Source: Vreelandella azerica (lineage in GTDB: Bacteria > Pseudomonadota > Gammaproteobacteria > Pseudomonadales > Halomonadaceae). Taken from it: 64,000 bases of DNA. The stretch covers positions 558,001 through 622,000 of the forward strand of contig NZ_JABFHI010000001.1 in NCBI RefSeq assembly GCF_013112225.1, given 5' to 3'. Under the pieces are notes generated by a model that saw nothing but the letters and a program-made list of their open reading frames with translations, searched no databases and was not told the origin of the DNA. This document shows positions 1 to 10,224 of the stretch, piece by piece. A program made the position numbers and the translations under genes. The number at the start of each line of letters is the position of its first letter. Position 1 is the stretch's first letter.

Positions 1-1066
1 GCCACGAGTCGCGGCGTATCGATAACCAGCTGCGCGGCCGCGCAGGGCGTCAGGGTGACCCTGGTTCAACGCGCTTTTTCCTGTCGCTGGAAGACAGCCT
101 GATGCGCCTGTTCGGCTCTGATCGGGTCAAGCGCCTGATGCAGGCATTGGGTCTTGAGCGCGGCGAGGCCATTGAGCATAAAATGGTTTCCAACGCCGTC
201 GAACGGGCGCAGAAAAAGGTCGAAGGGCGCAACTTTGATATTCGCAAGCAGCTGCTTGAGTATGACGATGTAGCCAATGACCAGCGTCGCGTTATCTACG
301 AGCAGCGCAACGAGATTCTCGCTGCTGACGAAGTGGCCGAGGCGGTCGCCGGCATTCGTGAAGAGGTGATGGACGAGGCGGTCAGCCAGTTCGTGCCGCC
401 TCAGAGTCTGGCGGAACAGTGGGATCTGCCGAGTCTTGAGGTGCACCTTAAGACCGAATTCAACCTTGACGCACCCGTCGTGACGTGGGCCAAGGAAGAC
501 CAACGCTTCAGTGAAGAAAAGCTCCGCGAGCGTCTGCAGACCATGCATCAGGAAGCCTACGCTGCCAAGGTGGAAGCCGCAGGTGAAAGTCTGATCCGGC
601 GCTTTGAAAAGCAGGTCATGTTGCAAGTGCTGGATACTCGTTGGAAAGAACACCTGCAGTCCATGGATCATCTGCGTCGCGGTATCCACCTGCGCGGCTA
701 TGCGCAAAAGAACCCCAAGCAGGAATACAAGCGTGAATCCTTCGAGCTGTTCCAAAATCTACTGACCAATATCAAGGCGGATGTCACCCGTATCCTCAGT
801 CATGTGCAGGTGCGCCAGCCAGAAGAAGTCGATGCACTAGAGCAGCAGCGGCGTGATGTGCTGGCCCGTGAACAGGCCTCAGCCGCCAGCCGTCACGATG
901 AGCCCACAGAGGCTCAGGCGCCAGAGGCCGAAGAAAATGCAGCACCTGTGCCGCCAGGTGCTGATGGCCGCCCGGTACGCCGTGAAGGTCCCAAGGTCGG
1001 GCGTAATGACCCCTGCCCATGTGGGTCTGGAAAAAATACAAGCAGTGCTGCGGAAAACTCGATTAG
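1..1066 (+). CDS. secA: SecA preprotein translocase ATPase, C-terminal part (frameshifted at the very end)
   Basis: ATPase motor that drives unfolded preproteins through SecYEG. The window opens inside the gene at the second-helicase-domain motif around [11 protein letters not shown], followed by the helical scaffold/wing region ([19 protein letters not shown]) and an acidic linker. The C-terminal zinc-binding SecB-docking motif starts as [13 protein letters not shown] run of six A (1031-1036) should be seven: with one more A the protein ends [12 protein letters not shown] with a stop at 1064-1066. As written it reads through to 1076 without the last cysteines. The 5' part of the gene lies outside the window. 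The shift is most likely a sequencing error because SecA is essential. Confidence 0.95.
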
Positions 1067-1103
1067 TCAGCGTTGAGACCATCAAAGGTGGAGGATAATC
1101 AGC

Positions 1104-2333
1104 ATGGCAGTAGGAAACGTGCCTTTTCCGGCCATGCCCCGGATTGAAGGGGTAAGCCTGGGTAGTGCCATGGCAGGCATTAAAAAAGCCGATCGTCGCG
1201 ATCTGGTGGTGATTGAATTGCCAGAAACCGCGACGATGGCAGGGGTGTTTACGCTTAACGCCTTCTGTGCGGCACCGGTGCATGTGGCCAAGGCGCACCT
1301 TGGCCAGTGCCTTGAAAAGCATCAGGCACCGCGTTACTGGCTGATCAATACCGGTAATGCCAATGCCGGGACGGGTGAGCAGGGGATGGAGGATGCCAAA
1401 CGCTGCTGTGCTGCCCTGGCTGACGCCGCCGGGGTGCCGGTGGAAAGCGTCCTGCCTTTTTCGACGGGAGTGATCGGTGAACCCCTGCCAATGGACAAGC
1501 TGCTTGACGGCATTCCTGCGGCTTTCTCGGCGCGCCATGATCACGCAGATGCCTGGGAGCAGGCCGGTGAAGGTATCCTGACCACGGATACGCGCCCCAA
1601 AGGTGCCAGTATCGTCGTGGATATAGGCGATCAGCAAGTGACTATCAACGGCATTGCCAAAGGTTCCGGGATGATTCGCCCCAATATGGCCACCATGCTG
1701 GGGTTTGTGGTGACCGATGCGCGCATTGAGCAGCCACTTCTGGCGCAGTTGCTGCGCGAGACCACCGACCGCTCGTTTAATTGCATTACCATCGATAGCG
1801 ATACCTCGACCAATGACGCCTGCATGCTGGCGGCGACCGGGGAGGGTGCCGTAGTGGCAAGCCAGGATGAGATTGCCATTTTCCGCAATGGCCTGCAGCG
1901 GGTCATGATTGAGCTTGCCCAGGCGATTGTGCGTGATGGCGAAGGCGCAACCAAATTCGTTACTTTGCAGGTGGAAGGTGCCCGTTCACGTCAGGAGGCA
2001 CTGGATGTCGCCTTTACGGTGGCCCACTCGCCGCTGGTCAAAACGGCTCTTTACGCGTCTGATGCCAACTGGGGACGGATTCTGGCAGCAGTTGGCCGGG
2101 CGCCGGTGGAGGCATTTGACGTGAATCGTGTTGTTATTGAGCTGGATGAAGTCAGGCTGGTGGAGCAGGGTGGCCGTGCGGCAAGCTACACCGAAGAAGC
2201 AGGGAGTGCGGTGATGGCTCGCGAGGAAATCACGATAAGGATTGATCTTGATCGCGGAGGAGAGAGCGCCACTGTCTGGACGACAGACCTCTCGCATGAT
2301 TATGTATCGATTAACGCCGATTATCGCAGCTAG
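1104..2333 (+). CDS. argJ: Bifunctional glutamate N-acetyltransferase / ornithine acetyltransferase
   Basis: Cytoplasmic arginine-biosynthesis enzyme that moves the acetyl group from N-acetylornithine to glutamate and may also use acetyl-CoA. At 409 residues it has normal family length. The autocleavage site is seen as GSGMIRPNMATML, with the nucleophilic Thr of MATML at about residue 197 that splits the proprotein into alpha and beta chains. The C-terminus SHDYVSINADYRS is typical of the family. The ATG is preceded by a GGAGG-type site at about 1091. It lies 37 bp after secA and is followed by the mutT fusion gene, a gene order common in Pseudomonas-like bacteria. Confidence 0.95.
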   Translation: MAVGNVPFPAMPRIEGVSLGSAMAGIKKADRRDLVVIELPETATMAGVFTLNAFCAAPVHVAKAHLGQCLEKHQAPRYWLINTGNANAGTGEQGMEDAKRCCAALADAAGVPVESVLPFSTGVIGEPLPMDKLLDGIPAAFSARHDHADAWEQAGEGILTTDTRPKGASIVVDIGDQQVTINGIAKGSGMIRPNMATMLGFVVTDARIEQPLLAQLLRETTDRSFNCITIDSDTSTNDACMLAATGEGAVVASQDEIAIFRNGLQRVMIELAQAIVRDGEGATKFVTLQVEGARSRQEALDVAFTVAHSPLVKTALYASDANWGRILAAVGRAPVEAFDVNRVVIELDEVRLVEQGGRAASYTEEAGSAVMAREEITIRIDLDRGGESATVWTTDLSHDYVSINADYRS

Positions 2334-2375
2334 CCTTGACGCTGGCAGGTGCGCAAAACAGTGGGTACTGACGCA

Positions 2376-3331
2376 ATGAGTGTAATGGTAAAAAGACGGG
2401 TGCATGTCGCTGCGGCAGCAATTATCAGCGCTGACCAACAACAGGTGCTGATTGCGCGTCGGCCCTCCAACGTGGATCAAGGGGGCTCTGGGAGTTTCCC
2501 GGTGGCAAGCTGGCACCCTACGAGACAGGTCTGGAAGGGCTCAAGCGTGAATTGCACGAAGAGCTGGGGGTGGAAATCAGAAACGCCCAGCCCCTGATTC
2601 GTGTTCATCACGAATACCCCGACAAGCATATCCTGCTGGATGTCTGGCAGGTTCATGAGTTTTCCGGCGAACCCTTTGGCCGCGAAGGTCAGGCAGTGCG
2701 CTGGGTGCCGATGAACGAACTGGCAAACTACCCCTTTCCGGCCGCGAATCTACCGATCCTGCGCGCTGTCATGCTGCCCACCGAGTATCTGATTACCGCT
2801 GAGGAAGACGATGAGGCGCGCTTTGATGCCCGCCTGGAACGTGCTCTGCGCGAAGATAGCATCCGCTTGGTGCAGCTGCGTGCCAAACAGCTGGATAGAT
2901 CGGCCTATGTGGCACGTGCCCAGCGCGCTTTGGCGCTGTGCAAGCGCCATGGGGCGCGCCTTCTTTTGAACGGTGAGCCTGACCTGCTGCAGGAAGTGGA
3001 TGCAGACGGCATTCATCTGACCAGCGCGCGCTTGATGAAGCTTGAACGCCGCCCGATTGCGGAAAACCAGTGGCTATCGGCCTCGACCCATGATCAGGCG
3101 CAGCTTAGCCAGGCCGCTGTACTGGGCTGTGATTTTGTTACCCTGTCGCCACTGCGCACCACACCGTCACATCCGGAAGTGCCGCCCATGGGCTGGCATG
3201 ATTTCCAGCAGCTGGTGGAGCGCGCCGCTATGCCGGTATTTGCCCTGGGTGGCATGACCCGCTTTGATGCGCATCACGCCCGTGCGGTGGGTGCCCAGGG
3301 CATTGCGTCTATTCGCGATTTCTGGAAGTAG
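2376..3331 (+). CDS. MutT Nudix hydrolase fused to a thiamine-phosphate-synthase-like (TenI/ThiE) domain; one frameshift
   Basis: The N-terminal half is a MutT-type Nudix domain, which hydrolyses oxidised nucleotides such as 8-oxo-dGTP. Its Nudix box is split by a one-base deletion at 2481-2490: with one extra C the sequence reads WEFPGGK...GLKRELHEELGVE. The C-terminal half (from about 2790) is a TIM-barrel TMP synthase-like domain with LVQLRAK, GADGIHLTSA-like and ASTHDQAQL segments and a PVFALGGM phosphate-binding loop. The fused order is known in several gammaproteobacteria. Whether the second domain still makes thiamine phosphate is unclear. The ATG at 2376 was chosen over an upstream GTG because the domain starts right after it. 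Confidence 0.85.
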
Positions 3332-3360
3332 ATCAGCGCTGCCTTGTACAGCGCTTGATC
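3331..3360. terminator. Convergent hairpin between the mutT fusion and aguB
   Basis: An inverted repeat, GATCAGCGCTG ... CAGCGCTTGATC with a 7-nt loop, fills the gap between two convergent genes. There is no long T tract, so termination efficiency is uncertain. Its position between converging stop codons suggests a shared bidirectional terminator. Confidence 0.55.
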
Positions 3361-4264
3361 AATCCCGGTAGCGGCGCGTCAGGTCAGCATAGGCCTCGAC
3401 GCGCCGATCGCGCAGGTAAGGCCAGATACGCCGGGTATTTTCGCCGCGCGTCATATCCAGAGTGACCAGCAAGTTTTCGGCGTCTTCGCTGCCGTGGACT
3501 AACAGCTCGCCCTGAGGCCCGCAGGCAAAGCTGCCGCCCCAGAACTGAATGCCGCTGCCGACGTTAGAAAGGTCCGCTTCAAAACCGACGCGATTGGCGA
3601 CCAGCACTGGCACACCGTTAGCTACGCCATGGGCGCGTTGGATCAGGGTCCAGGCATCTTTCTGACGAGCCTGTTCAGCGCCATCATCGTTTGGGTCCCA
3701 GCCGATAGCTGTCGGGTAAAGGAGTATTTCCGCACCTGCCAGCGCCATCAATCGTGCGGCTTCCGGGTACCATTGATCCCAGCATACCAACACGCCTAGG
3801 CGGCCCACTGAGGTGTCAATCGGGCTGAAGCCACTGGTGCGTGCCGGGTCGTGATCTCCGGGAGTGAAGTAAAACTTCTCATAGAAGCCTGGGTCGTCAG
3901 GAATGTGCATCTTGCGATAATGGCCCACTCGACCCTCAGAGCGGTCATATACCACCGCCGTATTGTGGTAGAGCCCAGCCGCGCGACGTTCAAAAATCGA
4001 GCCGACCAGAACGATATCCAAGGTGCGGGCCAGGTGTGCCAGGTGCTCGCCCGTCGGGCCATCCAGGGGTTCGGCAAGGTCAAACAGAGCCGGGTCTTCG
4101 TACTGGCAGAAATAGTGCGTGGCATGCAGTTCCTGCAATACCACCAATTCAGCGCCTTGCTGGGCGAGGTTGCGAATAGCGGCTTCGCTCGCCGCCAGGC
4201 TGCGGGCTTTGTCGGGCCAGGCATGTTGTTGAACGATGCCCACTGTCAGTGTTTTGTTCAGCAT
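3359..4264 (-). CDS. aguB: N-carbamoylputrescine amidase (carbon-nitrogen hydrolase)
   Basis: Nitrilase-family enzyme that hydrolyses N-carbamoylputrescine to putrescine, CO2 and ammonia in the agmatine route. The Glu-Lys-Cys triad is seen: E in VVLQELHAT, K in HYRKMHIPDDPG, and C in GVLVCWDQWYPEAAR. It has 301 residues, normal for AguB. The ATG giving MLNKTLTVGIVQQ was chosen because the nitrilase domain begins immediately after it. aguA lies directly upstream on the same strand, so the two steps are almost certainly co-transcribed. Confidence 0.93.
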   Translation of the reverse strand: MLNKTLTVGIVQQHAWPDKARSLAASEAAIRNLAQQGAELVVLQELHATHYFCQYEDPALFDLAEPLDGPTGEHLAHLARTLDIVLVGSIFERRAAGLYHNTAVVYDRSEGRVGHYRKMHIPDDPGFYEKFYFTPGDHDPARTSGFSPIDTSVGRLGVLVCWDQWYPEAARLMALAGAEILLYPTAIGWDPNDDGAEQARQKDAWTLIQRAHGVANGVPVLVANRVGFEADLSNVGSGIQFWGGSFACGPQGELLVHGSEDAENLLVTLDMTRGENTRRIWPYLRDRRVEAYADLTRRYRD

Positions 4265-4332
4265 ACGGTCTCCCGCCTTGAGTAAAATCATGTCTGGATA
4301 GTTTGGCAATCGAGGGGTCACTTGATGCCATC

Positions 4333-5382
4333 TCAGCGTCGAAGCGTTCCCTTGGGTAGCTGCATGGTCAGGCAATGCAGGCTGCCGTGTTGGCGGATCA
4401 CGCTGGTGCAGTCAATCGGAATGAGTTGGCGGCTTGGAAAGGCGCGGCCCAGCGCTTCCAGTGCGCGCCTATCAGCCGAGTCGCCATAGATCGGCACCAG
4501 GACAGCCTGATTGATGATCAGGAAGTTGGCATAGGTAGCTGGCAGGCGACGTCCATCGTCCGGTGCGTAGCAGGGGGCAGGCCAGGGCAGCGGAATCAGA
4601 CGGTAAGGCTGGCCGTCACGCTGGCGGAAAGCCTGCAGCTCGGCTTGCATGGCAGCTAACGCCGGATAATGTGGGTCATCGGGATCATCGCATTGCACGT
4701 AAGCGATCGTGTCGGGCGAACAGAAACGCGCCAGGGTATCGATATGACTGTCGGTATCATCACCGTCCAGGTAGCCGTTTTTGAGCCACAGGAACCGCTC
4801 TATGCCCAGATCCTGGGCAAGCTGTGTTTCAATGTCCGTGCGGGAAAGATTCGGATTGCGGTTGGGGTTGAGTAAGCAGGCTTCGGTGGTCAGTAAGGTG
4901 CCTTCCCCATCGGTTTCAATCCCGCCGCCTTCCAGCACCAGGTCGCGGGTTTCAATCGGGCATGCCCAGCACTGCGCCGCATCCAGCTGGCGGGTTAGCT
5001 GGTTATCCAAAGATGCCGGAAACTTGCCGCCCCAGCCGGTAAAGGTATAGTCGAGCAGCTTCAGTTCCCCCGCTGAATTGGCAACGCTGATGGGGCCATG
5101 GTCACGTGCCCAGGTGTCATTGCTGGCACTGACCAGCAGCTGAATCTGCTGGCTGGCGACCGCGTAGCCGCTGAATAGCTGGGTGAGGCGCAGGCGGGTT
5201 GTCTCATCAGGCACGCAGATCAGTACCCGCTGATAACGGGCGGTTGCCAATACAATGCGCTCCAGCGTTGCCTCGATGCGTTCCAGTAGCGGCGCCCAGT
5301 CGCCGTCCTTGCGCGGCCAGGTAAGTTGAATGGCGTCCTGAGGCGCCCATTCGGGCAGCATGTGAAAAAGTGTGTTCGACAA
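4333..5382 (-). CDS. aguA: Agmatine deiminase
   Basis: Converts agmatine to N-carbamoylputrescine plus ammonia, the step before AguB. It has the pentein fold. Visible motifs are MLPEWAPQDAIQLTWP at the start, NDTWARDHGP, LVLEGGGIETDG, and a C-terminal DCTSVIRQHGSLHCLTMQLP with the catalytic Cys in HCLT. The start is uncertain: a TTG at 5382 has an AAGG site 7 nt upstream and gives the usual few residues before PEWAP. The ATG at 5361 has no obvious ribosome-binding site. It is divergent from lolC. Confidence 0.93.
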   Translation of the reverse strand: MSNTLFHMLPEWAPQDAIQLTWPRKDGDWAPLLERIEATLERIVLATARYQRVLICVPDETTRLRLTQLFSGYAVASQQIQLLVSASNDTWARDHGPISVANSAGELKLLDYTFTGWGGKFPASLDNQLTRQLDAAQCWACPIETRDLVLEGGGIETDGEGTLLTTEACLLNPNRNPNLSRTDIETQLAQDLGIERFLWLKNGYLDGDDTDSHIDTLARFCSPDTIAYVQCDDPDDPHYPALAAMQAELQAFRQRDGQPYRLIPLPWPAPCYAPDDGRRLPATYANFLIINQAVLVPIYGDSADRRALEALGRAFPSRQLIPIDCTSVIRQHGSLHCLTMQLPKGTLRR

Positions 5383-5601
5383 CCTGGGGCCTTTTGGGTA
5401 GGTAGTGTAAAGAACAGCGTCTATTTGCGCCGCGCAATGTAGGGTGGGGATGGGCAAGTTGCAAGCCTTTTGCAGCATCCTCCGCGTGAAAACCAAGGCA
5501 AGGGAACATCGCGCCTGTTTGGCGTTCCAAACAAGCCGCCAACTCTGTGCAGTCAGAATGAAAAACCGTACCATGATCGCTCGCTAATAAGGAATCATGC
5601 C

Positions 5602-6843
5602 ATGCTTGATCGTTTGCCTTTTCTGGTGGGCTTGCGCTATGTCCGCGCAAAACGCCGAAATCATTTTATTTCATTTATCTCAATGACCTCCATGCTTGGC
5701 TTGATGCTGGGTGTTGCCGTGCTCATCCTGGTGCTGTCGGTGATGAATGGTTTTGATCATGAGCTGCGTACACGCATTCTGGGCATGGTGCCTCACACCA
5801 AGATAGAGGCCCGCAATGGCCTGGTGGAGTGGGAAGCCCTGGCCAATCAGTTGATTGAGCGCGAGCGGGTAATAGGGGCTGCCCCCTATGTAGAGCAGCA
5901 GGGCATGTTCTCGGTGGGTGGTCGCAATCAGGGGGCCATGATCAACGGTATTCATCCCGAATGGGAAGATCGGGTGTCGATCATCGGGGATCATATGCAG
6001 CAAGGCAGCCTTGGCGACCTTGAAGCAGGTGAGTGGCATATTGTGCTGGGCTCCATGCTGGCGCGTCAGCTGGGGGTCGGCGTGGGTGATCGTGTGACCC
6101 TGCTGGTGCCGGAAGCTTCTATTACGCCGGCGGGTGTTTTTCCACGTCTGAAGCGCTTTACTGTCAGCGGCATTTTCAGCGTCGGCGCCGAGTTGGATGC
6201 CAGCCTGGCTTATGCCCACATTGACGACATGCAGACGCTTGCCCGTATGGGGAACGCTGTGGGTGGCCTGCGCCTCGAGCTTGATGACCTGTTTGTCTCT
6301 GGGCAGGAAACCCAGGCGATACTCAATACCCTGGGGCCTGAATATCGGGGCCGCGACTGGACGTTTTCACACGGTAACCTGTTCCAGGCTATTCAGATGG
6401 AAAAACGCATGATTGCCCTGCTGCTGACCGTGATCGTCGCGGTGGCGGCGTTCAATATTGTATCGACCCTGGTCATGGTTGTGACCGACAAACGTGCTGA
6501 CATTGCCATCCTGCGCACCATAGGCGCTACCCCAGGCTCTATCATGGGCATCTTTATTGTTCAGGGGCTGGCGATCGGGATCATCGGGATTGCCGTCGGC
6601 GTTGGTGTCGGTGTCTTGTTGGCATTGACCATAGCAGACCTGATTGGTTGGGCCGAATCAGTCTTGGGTATCCAGTTCCTGGATGCGGGCGTCTATTTCA
6701 TCAGCGATCTGCCCTCACGGCTTTTGTGGAGCGATGTAGGTAATATCGTTGCCGCTGCTTTCGGGCTGACCTTTCTGTCGACCCTTTATCCCGCCTGGCG
6801 CGCTGCCCGCGTGCAGCCCGCAGATGTATTGCGCTATGAGTAA
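5602..6843 (+). CDS. lolC: Lipoprotein-releasing system transmembrane subunit LolC/LolE
   Basis: Inner-membrane subunit of the LolCDE ABC exporter, which extracts outer-membrane lipoproteins and hands them to LolA. One membrane segment lies near residues 25-50 (MLGLMLGVAVLILVLSV), then a large periplasmic domain, then three more segments in the C-terminal FtsX domain (about residues 270-400). The family start ...FLVGLRYVRAKRRNHFISFIS is present. It has 413 residues and is intact. lolD follows after 10 bp, and only one lolC/E gene is seen, which suggests a homodimeric LolC arrangement. Confidence 0.93.
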   Translation: MLDRLPFLVGLRYVRAKRRNHFISFISMTSMLGLMLGVAVLILVLSVMNGFDHELRTRILGMVPHTKIEARNGLVEWEALANQLIERERVIGAAPYVEQQGMFSVGGRNQGAMINGIHPEWEDRVSIIGDHMQQGSLGDLEAGEWHIVLGSMLARQLGVGVGDRVTLLVPEASITPAGVFPRLKRFTVSGIFSVGAELDASLAYAHIDDMQTLARMGNAVGGLRLELDDLFVSGQETQAILNTLGPEYRGRDWTFSHGNLFQAIQMEKRMIALLLTVIVAVAAFNIVSTLVMVVTDKRADIAILRTIGATPGSIMGIFIVQGLAIGIIGIAVGVGVGVLLALTIADLIGWAESVLGIQFLDAGVYFISDLPSRLLWSDVGNIVAAAFGLTFLSTLYPAWRAARVQPADVLRYE

Positions 6844-6853
6844 GGATACCGCT

Positions 6854-7564
6854 ATGTCGAACGAATCTACGCCAAGTCAGTCGTCTGCGCCTGTAATGTT
6901 GGTATGTGAAGGTATTTCCCGGGTGTATAGCGAAGGCCCGCGTGACCTGACCGTGTTGAACAAGCTGTCGCTTAGCGTGCATGCAGGCGAGCGTGTGGCT
7001 ATTGTGGGCAGCTCTGGCTCAGGCAAAACCACCCTGTTGAACCTGATGGGGGGCTGGATCGTCCTACTGGAGGCAGCATCACCATTGCCGGTGAGTCGCT
7101 GGCTGGCTTGGGAGAGGCCGCCATGGGGCGCTTTCGCAACCGCTATATCGGCTTTGTCTATCAGTTTCACCATTTGCTGGCGGAATTTACCGCCGTGGAA
7201 AACGCCGCCTTGCCGTTGATTATTCGCGGTCAGCGCAAGCGTGATGCTGAAAAACGCGCGCTGGCGCTGCTCACCAGAGTGGGTATGGCCGAGCGTGGCG
7301 ACCATAAACCGGGCGAGCTGTCAGGGGGAGCGTCAGCGGGTGGCGATTGCCAGAGCGCTGGTCACTGACCCGAGTCTGGTGTTAATGGATGAGCCAACCG
7401 GTAACCTTGATCAGCAGACTGCCTCGACCATTCTGGAACTAATGGATGAGCTGGCCAGGGAAAGCGCCTGCGCCTTTGTGATTGTCACCCACGACCGCGA
7501 CCTGGCCGCCCATCAGGATCGGGTTCTACAGTTGGATAACGGCCAACTGCTAGTAAGCAGCTAG
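6854..7564 (+). CDS. lolD: Lipoprotein-releasing system ATPase LolD (two frameshifts)
   Basis: ABC ATPase that powers LolC. The Walker A motif [16 protein letters not shown] is in the first frame. A run of six G (7048-7053) should be seven to read [11 protein letters not shown]. The signature [15 protein letters not shown] is broken by a second shift at 7324-7328, where two bases are missing. Walker [13 protein letters not shown] and the switch histidine VTHDRD are intact in the last frame. The gene is essential in relatives and both shifts sit in G runs, so a functional gene with sequencing errors is the best reading. Confidence 0.9.
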
Positions 7565-7569
7565 CGGTA

Positions 7570-8129
7570 TCAGCGCTCATCATCAAACTGGGATTCTATC
7601 CTGGCTCGACGCAACTGGCGCTTGACACGTCTCTGGCGCCAGTTACGCACGACACATTCCAGCGCCAGATCAGGCGAATGGCGATATTGGCAACAATGGC
7701 AAGTGTGACTGCACTGATCAGAGAGCCGAGAAACAGGGCAGGCATGATGTCCTGCATCTGCTCGGCGATCCAGCGGGTTGAGATGCGCGACGGCGCCTCG
7801 CGCACCGGGGTGTCGAGGAAGAAGGCACCAATCACGTAATTGATGTAGAAAATCAGCGGCATGGTTAATGGGTTGGTTACCCATACCAGGCCGATGGAAA
7901 GTGCCAGGTTGCAGCGGGTCAGGCGTGCTCCAAGAGCGGCAATGACCATCTGAAAGGGAATCGGCAGCATGGCGCAGAACAGGCCAACGCTAAAGGCATT
8001 GGCAACGCTGCGGCGGGTCAGTAGCCATAGCCGAGTATCAGCCAGTAAAGGGGCCACCAGCCGTAAGGAACGCTGCCGCCGAAGGGTGTCGGGTTTTGGT
8101 ATATAGCGATGTAAAAACCGACGCGGCAT
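7570..8129 (-). CDS. DUF2062 membrane protein (frameshift near the C-terminus)
   Basis: Small inner-membrane protein of the DUF2062 family, function unknown. It has a basic N-terminus (MPRRFLHRYIPKPDTLRR), then hydrophobic segments around residues 45-70, 75-100 and 130-155, and the family phrase VWVTNPLTMPLIFY. A one-base loss near 7650-7672 moves the basic tail (VVRNWRQRRVKRQLRRARIE) into another frame that ends at 7570. Convergent with lolD. Confidence 0.8.
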
Positions 8130-8267
8130 AGTTGATACTCTTGCCAGGTAAAAGGCTATTATCCATATAGTATCAGCCTTCGGCTATGTAAACGCAGTAG
8201 GTTAGATAAACGCAAAGAAATATCAATACATTGAAGGTGTTGGCTAAGGCTCGCCAGGGAGGGCGAC

Positions 8268-10107
8268 ATGCGCACAGGCATAGCGCTTCCAGCGGCACTG
8301 GCCCTGCTAGGGGGCGTGCTAAGTGTTTCATCCGGGCTCGTGCAGCAATTTCCAGGGCTCTTCCTGGCGGTGTATCTGCTCGCAGGGCTGTGGATCGCCA
8401 ACCGGTACTTTTCAGGCCTCCTGTTTTGGCTGCTCTGGGGCATCCTGGTCGCCCTGTTGACGATTGAGCAAGGCCGTGCCTTACCGGCTGGCCTGAGCGG
8501 CAGTGACCTAAGCGTCGAGGCCCGGGTGCTCAACGTGAGTAATGATAACGGTGTGGCGCGCCTGACCCTGCGGCTACTTCACTGTGTTTCGCCGCCGGGG
8601 CAGCCAAGCTGTAAGGCGCTTGGCAAAGTGCGCGTCAGTGCTTATCAGGATACCCACTTTCAGCCTGGCGAGCGCTGGGAGATGACCCTGCGGTTGCGTC
8701 CACCGCGAGGTTTCAGCAATCCCGATACCTTTGATTATCAGGCCTGGCTGTGGCGTGAGCGTTTGCATGCCACCGGCTATGTGCGTCAGTTACCATCTGC
8801 CATCAGGCTGGCTGAATCGACGTTTTCGCTGCGCCGTCTGGGGCTTGACTACCTGGCCGAAAAACCTTTAGCGGAGCGCTCTCGACGCTGGCTGGCGGCG
8901 CTGACGCTGGGGGATAGCGATCAGCTGGAACGTCAGGACTGGGATCTGCTCAACCATAGCGGTACGACTCATCTGGTGGTGATTTCAGGATTGCACGTGG
9001 GGTTGGTGCGTACCCAGCTTCTGTTGGCTCCCCTGACGGCGGGAGCGGTTTTGCTTGCTTTTGGCCGCCTGGCGCCGCTTGCCCCCTTGATCAATCTGCT
9101 GGCGGTTCCCTGGGTGAGCTTGGTGATGGTGCCTAGCGCCATGCTGGGTTGGTTGCTGATGCCGGTTGCCCCCTTGGCCGAGTTGAGTTGGTGGGTGTTT
9201 GAGCAAGCTCTGAATCTGTTTCATGGGCTACTAACGCTCAACGTGGCGTATCTGCCGCTGTGGGAGCCTTCCCCAGCCATTATAAAACCCTGGGGGTAGG
9301 GTTTATATGGTTGGCGCTGTGTTGGGGGTTGCCAGCCACTTCCTGGACGCTGCGCGCCTTCGCTGTAGTGTCCGTCAGCCTGCTGGCAGTATGGCCGCAT
9401 GAAGGAAGCTGGCCAGAAGGCGGGCTAAGAGTCAGAGTAATGGACGTCGGCCAGGGTCAGCTGGTGGAATTACGCAGTCAACACCAGCGCATGCTGTATG
9501 ATACTGGCCCGCGGTTTCGCTCCGGCTTTATGCCGTTGGATACCCTATGGCCTGATGGCCAGCGCTTTGATCAGGTAGTGATTAGCCATGCTGACAACGA
9601 TCATGCAGGCGGCATTAGCGCACTGCTCGATGGGCATAAGGTAATGGCCTGGTGGCTGCCTCAGGGAGAAGCACCGGATGTGTCGGGCATGCCTGCCCCC
9701 GAACCTGTCATACCGGGCGGGGATGGTCGATGGATGGCATCGGCTATGATTATCTCTGGCCGCCACCAGGCAAGAATGAGCTGTCTGCCAACGACCGCTC
9801 CTGTGTGCTGCGTGTTACCGTGGGGGAGCATTCACTGTTGCTGACCGGCGATGTGGGGGTTGACGTCGAACGGCGCCTGCTGACGCTACTGGATACTCCC
9901 GTTTCGGTGCTGGTGGCGGGTCATCATGGTAGTAATACCAGCTCCGGTGAGCAGTTTGTGCGCCGCACTCGGCCGCGTCATGTGGTGTTCAGCGCCGGTC
10001 GGGATAACGCCTTTGGGCATCCTACTCAGGCGGTGGTCAGGCGTTTTCGCCGTACGGGTAGCTGTCTGTGGAATACCGCTCATGACGGTGCTCTCACTTT
10101 TGGTTGA
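8268..10107 (+). CDS. comEC: DNA internalization / competence protein ComEC (Rec2); two frameshifts and a missing internal membrane block
   Basis: Inner-membrane channel for uptake of single-stranded DNA. N-terminal membrane segments, an OB-like domain (residues about 85-180), the competence-domain entry HLVVISGLHVGLV, and a C-terminal metallo-beta-lactamase domain (VMDVGQGQ, SHADNDHAGG, LLTGDVG, GHHGSNTSS) are all present. Right after HVGLV the sequence jumps to RTQLLLAPLTAGAVLLAFG, a segment that normally follows some 130-150 residues later. Most of the membrane competence core is therefore absent, in frame. Single-base shifts occur near 9280-9300 and 9716-9722. Total size is about 613 codons against roughly 750-800 usual. 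Confidence 0.88.
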
Positions 10108-10224
10108 TCCCGGGTGAAACGCTTAAGGTCACACCCCAGCGCGCGTTGAGTGGCAAACGCCAGCGGTGTTGAAGTCCGCCCGGATCAGGTAGAATTTCGC
10201 TATATATAACGGTCAGGAGAGCAT

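Noticed and set aside
66..755. 229-codon minus-strand open frame
   Set aside because: Antisense to secA; no start signal and no recognisable family.
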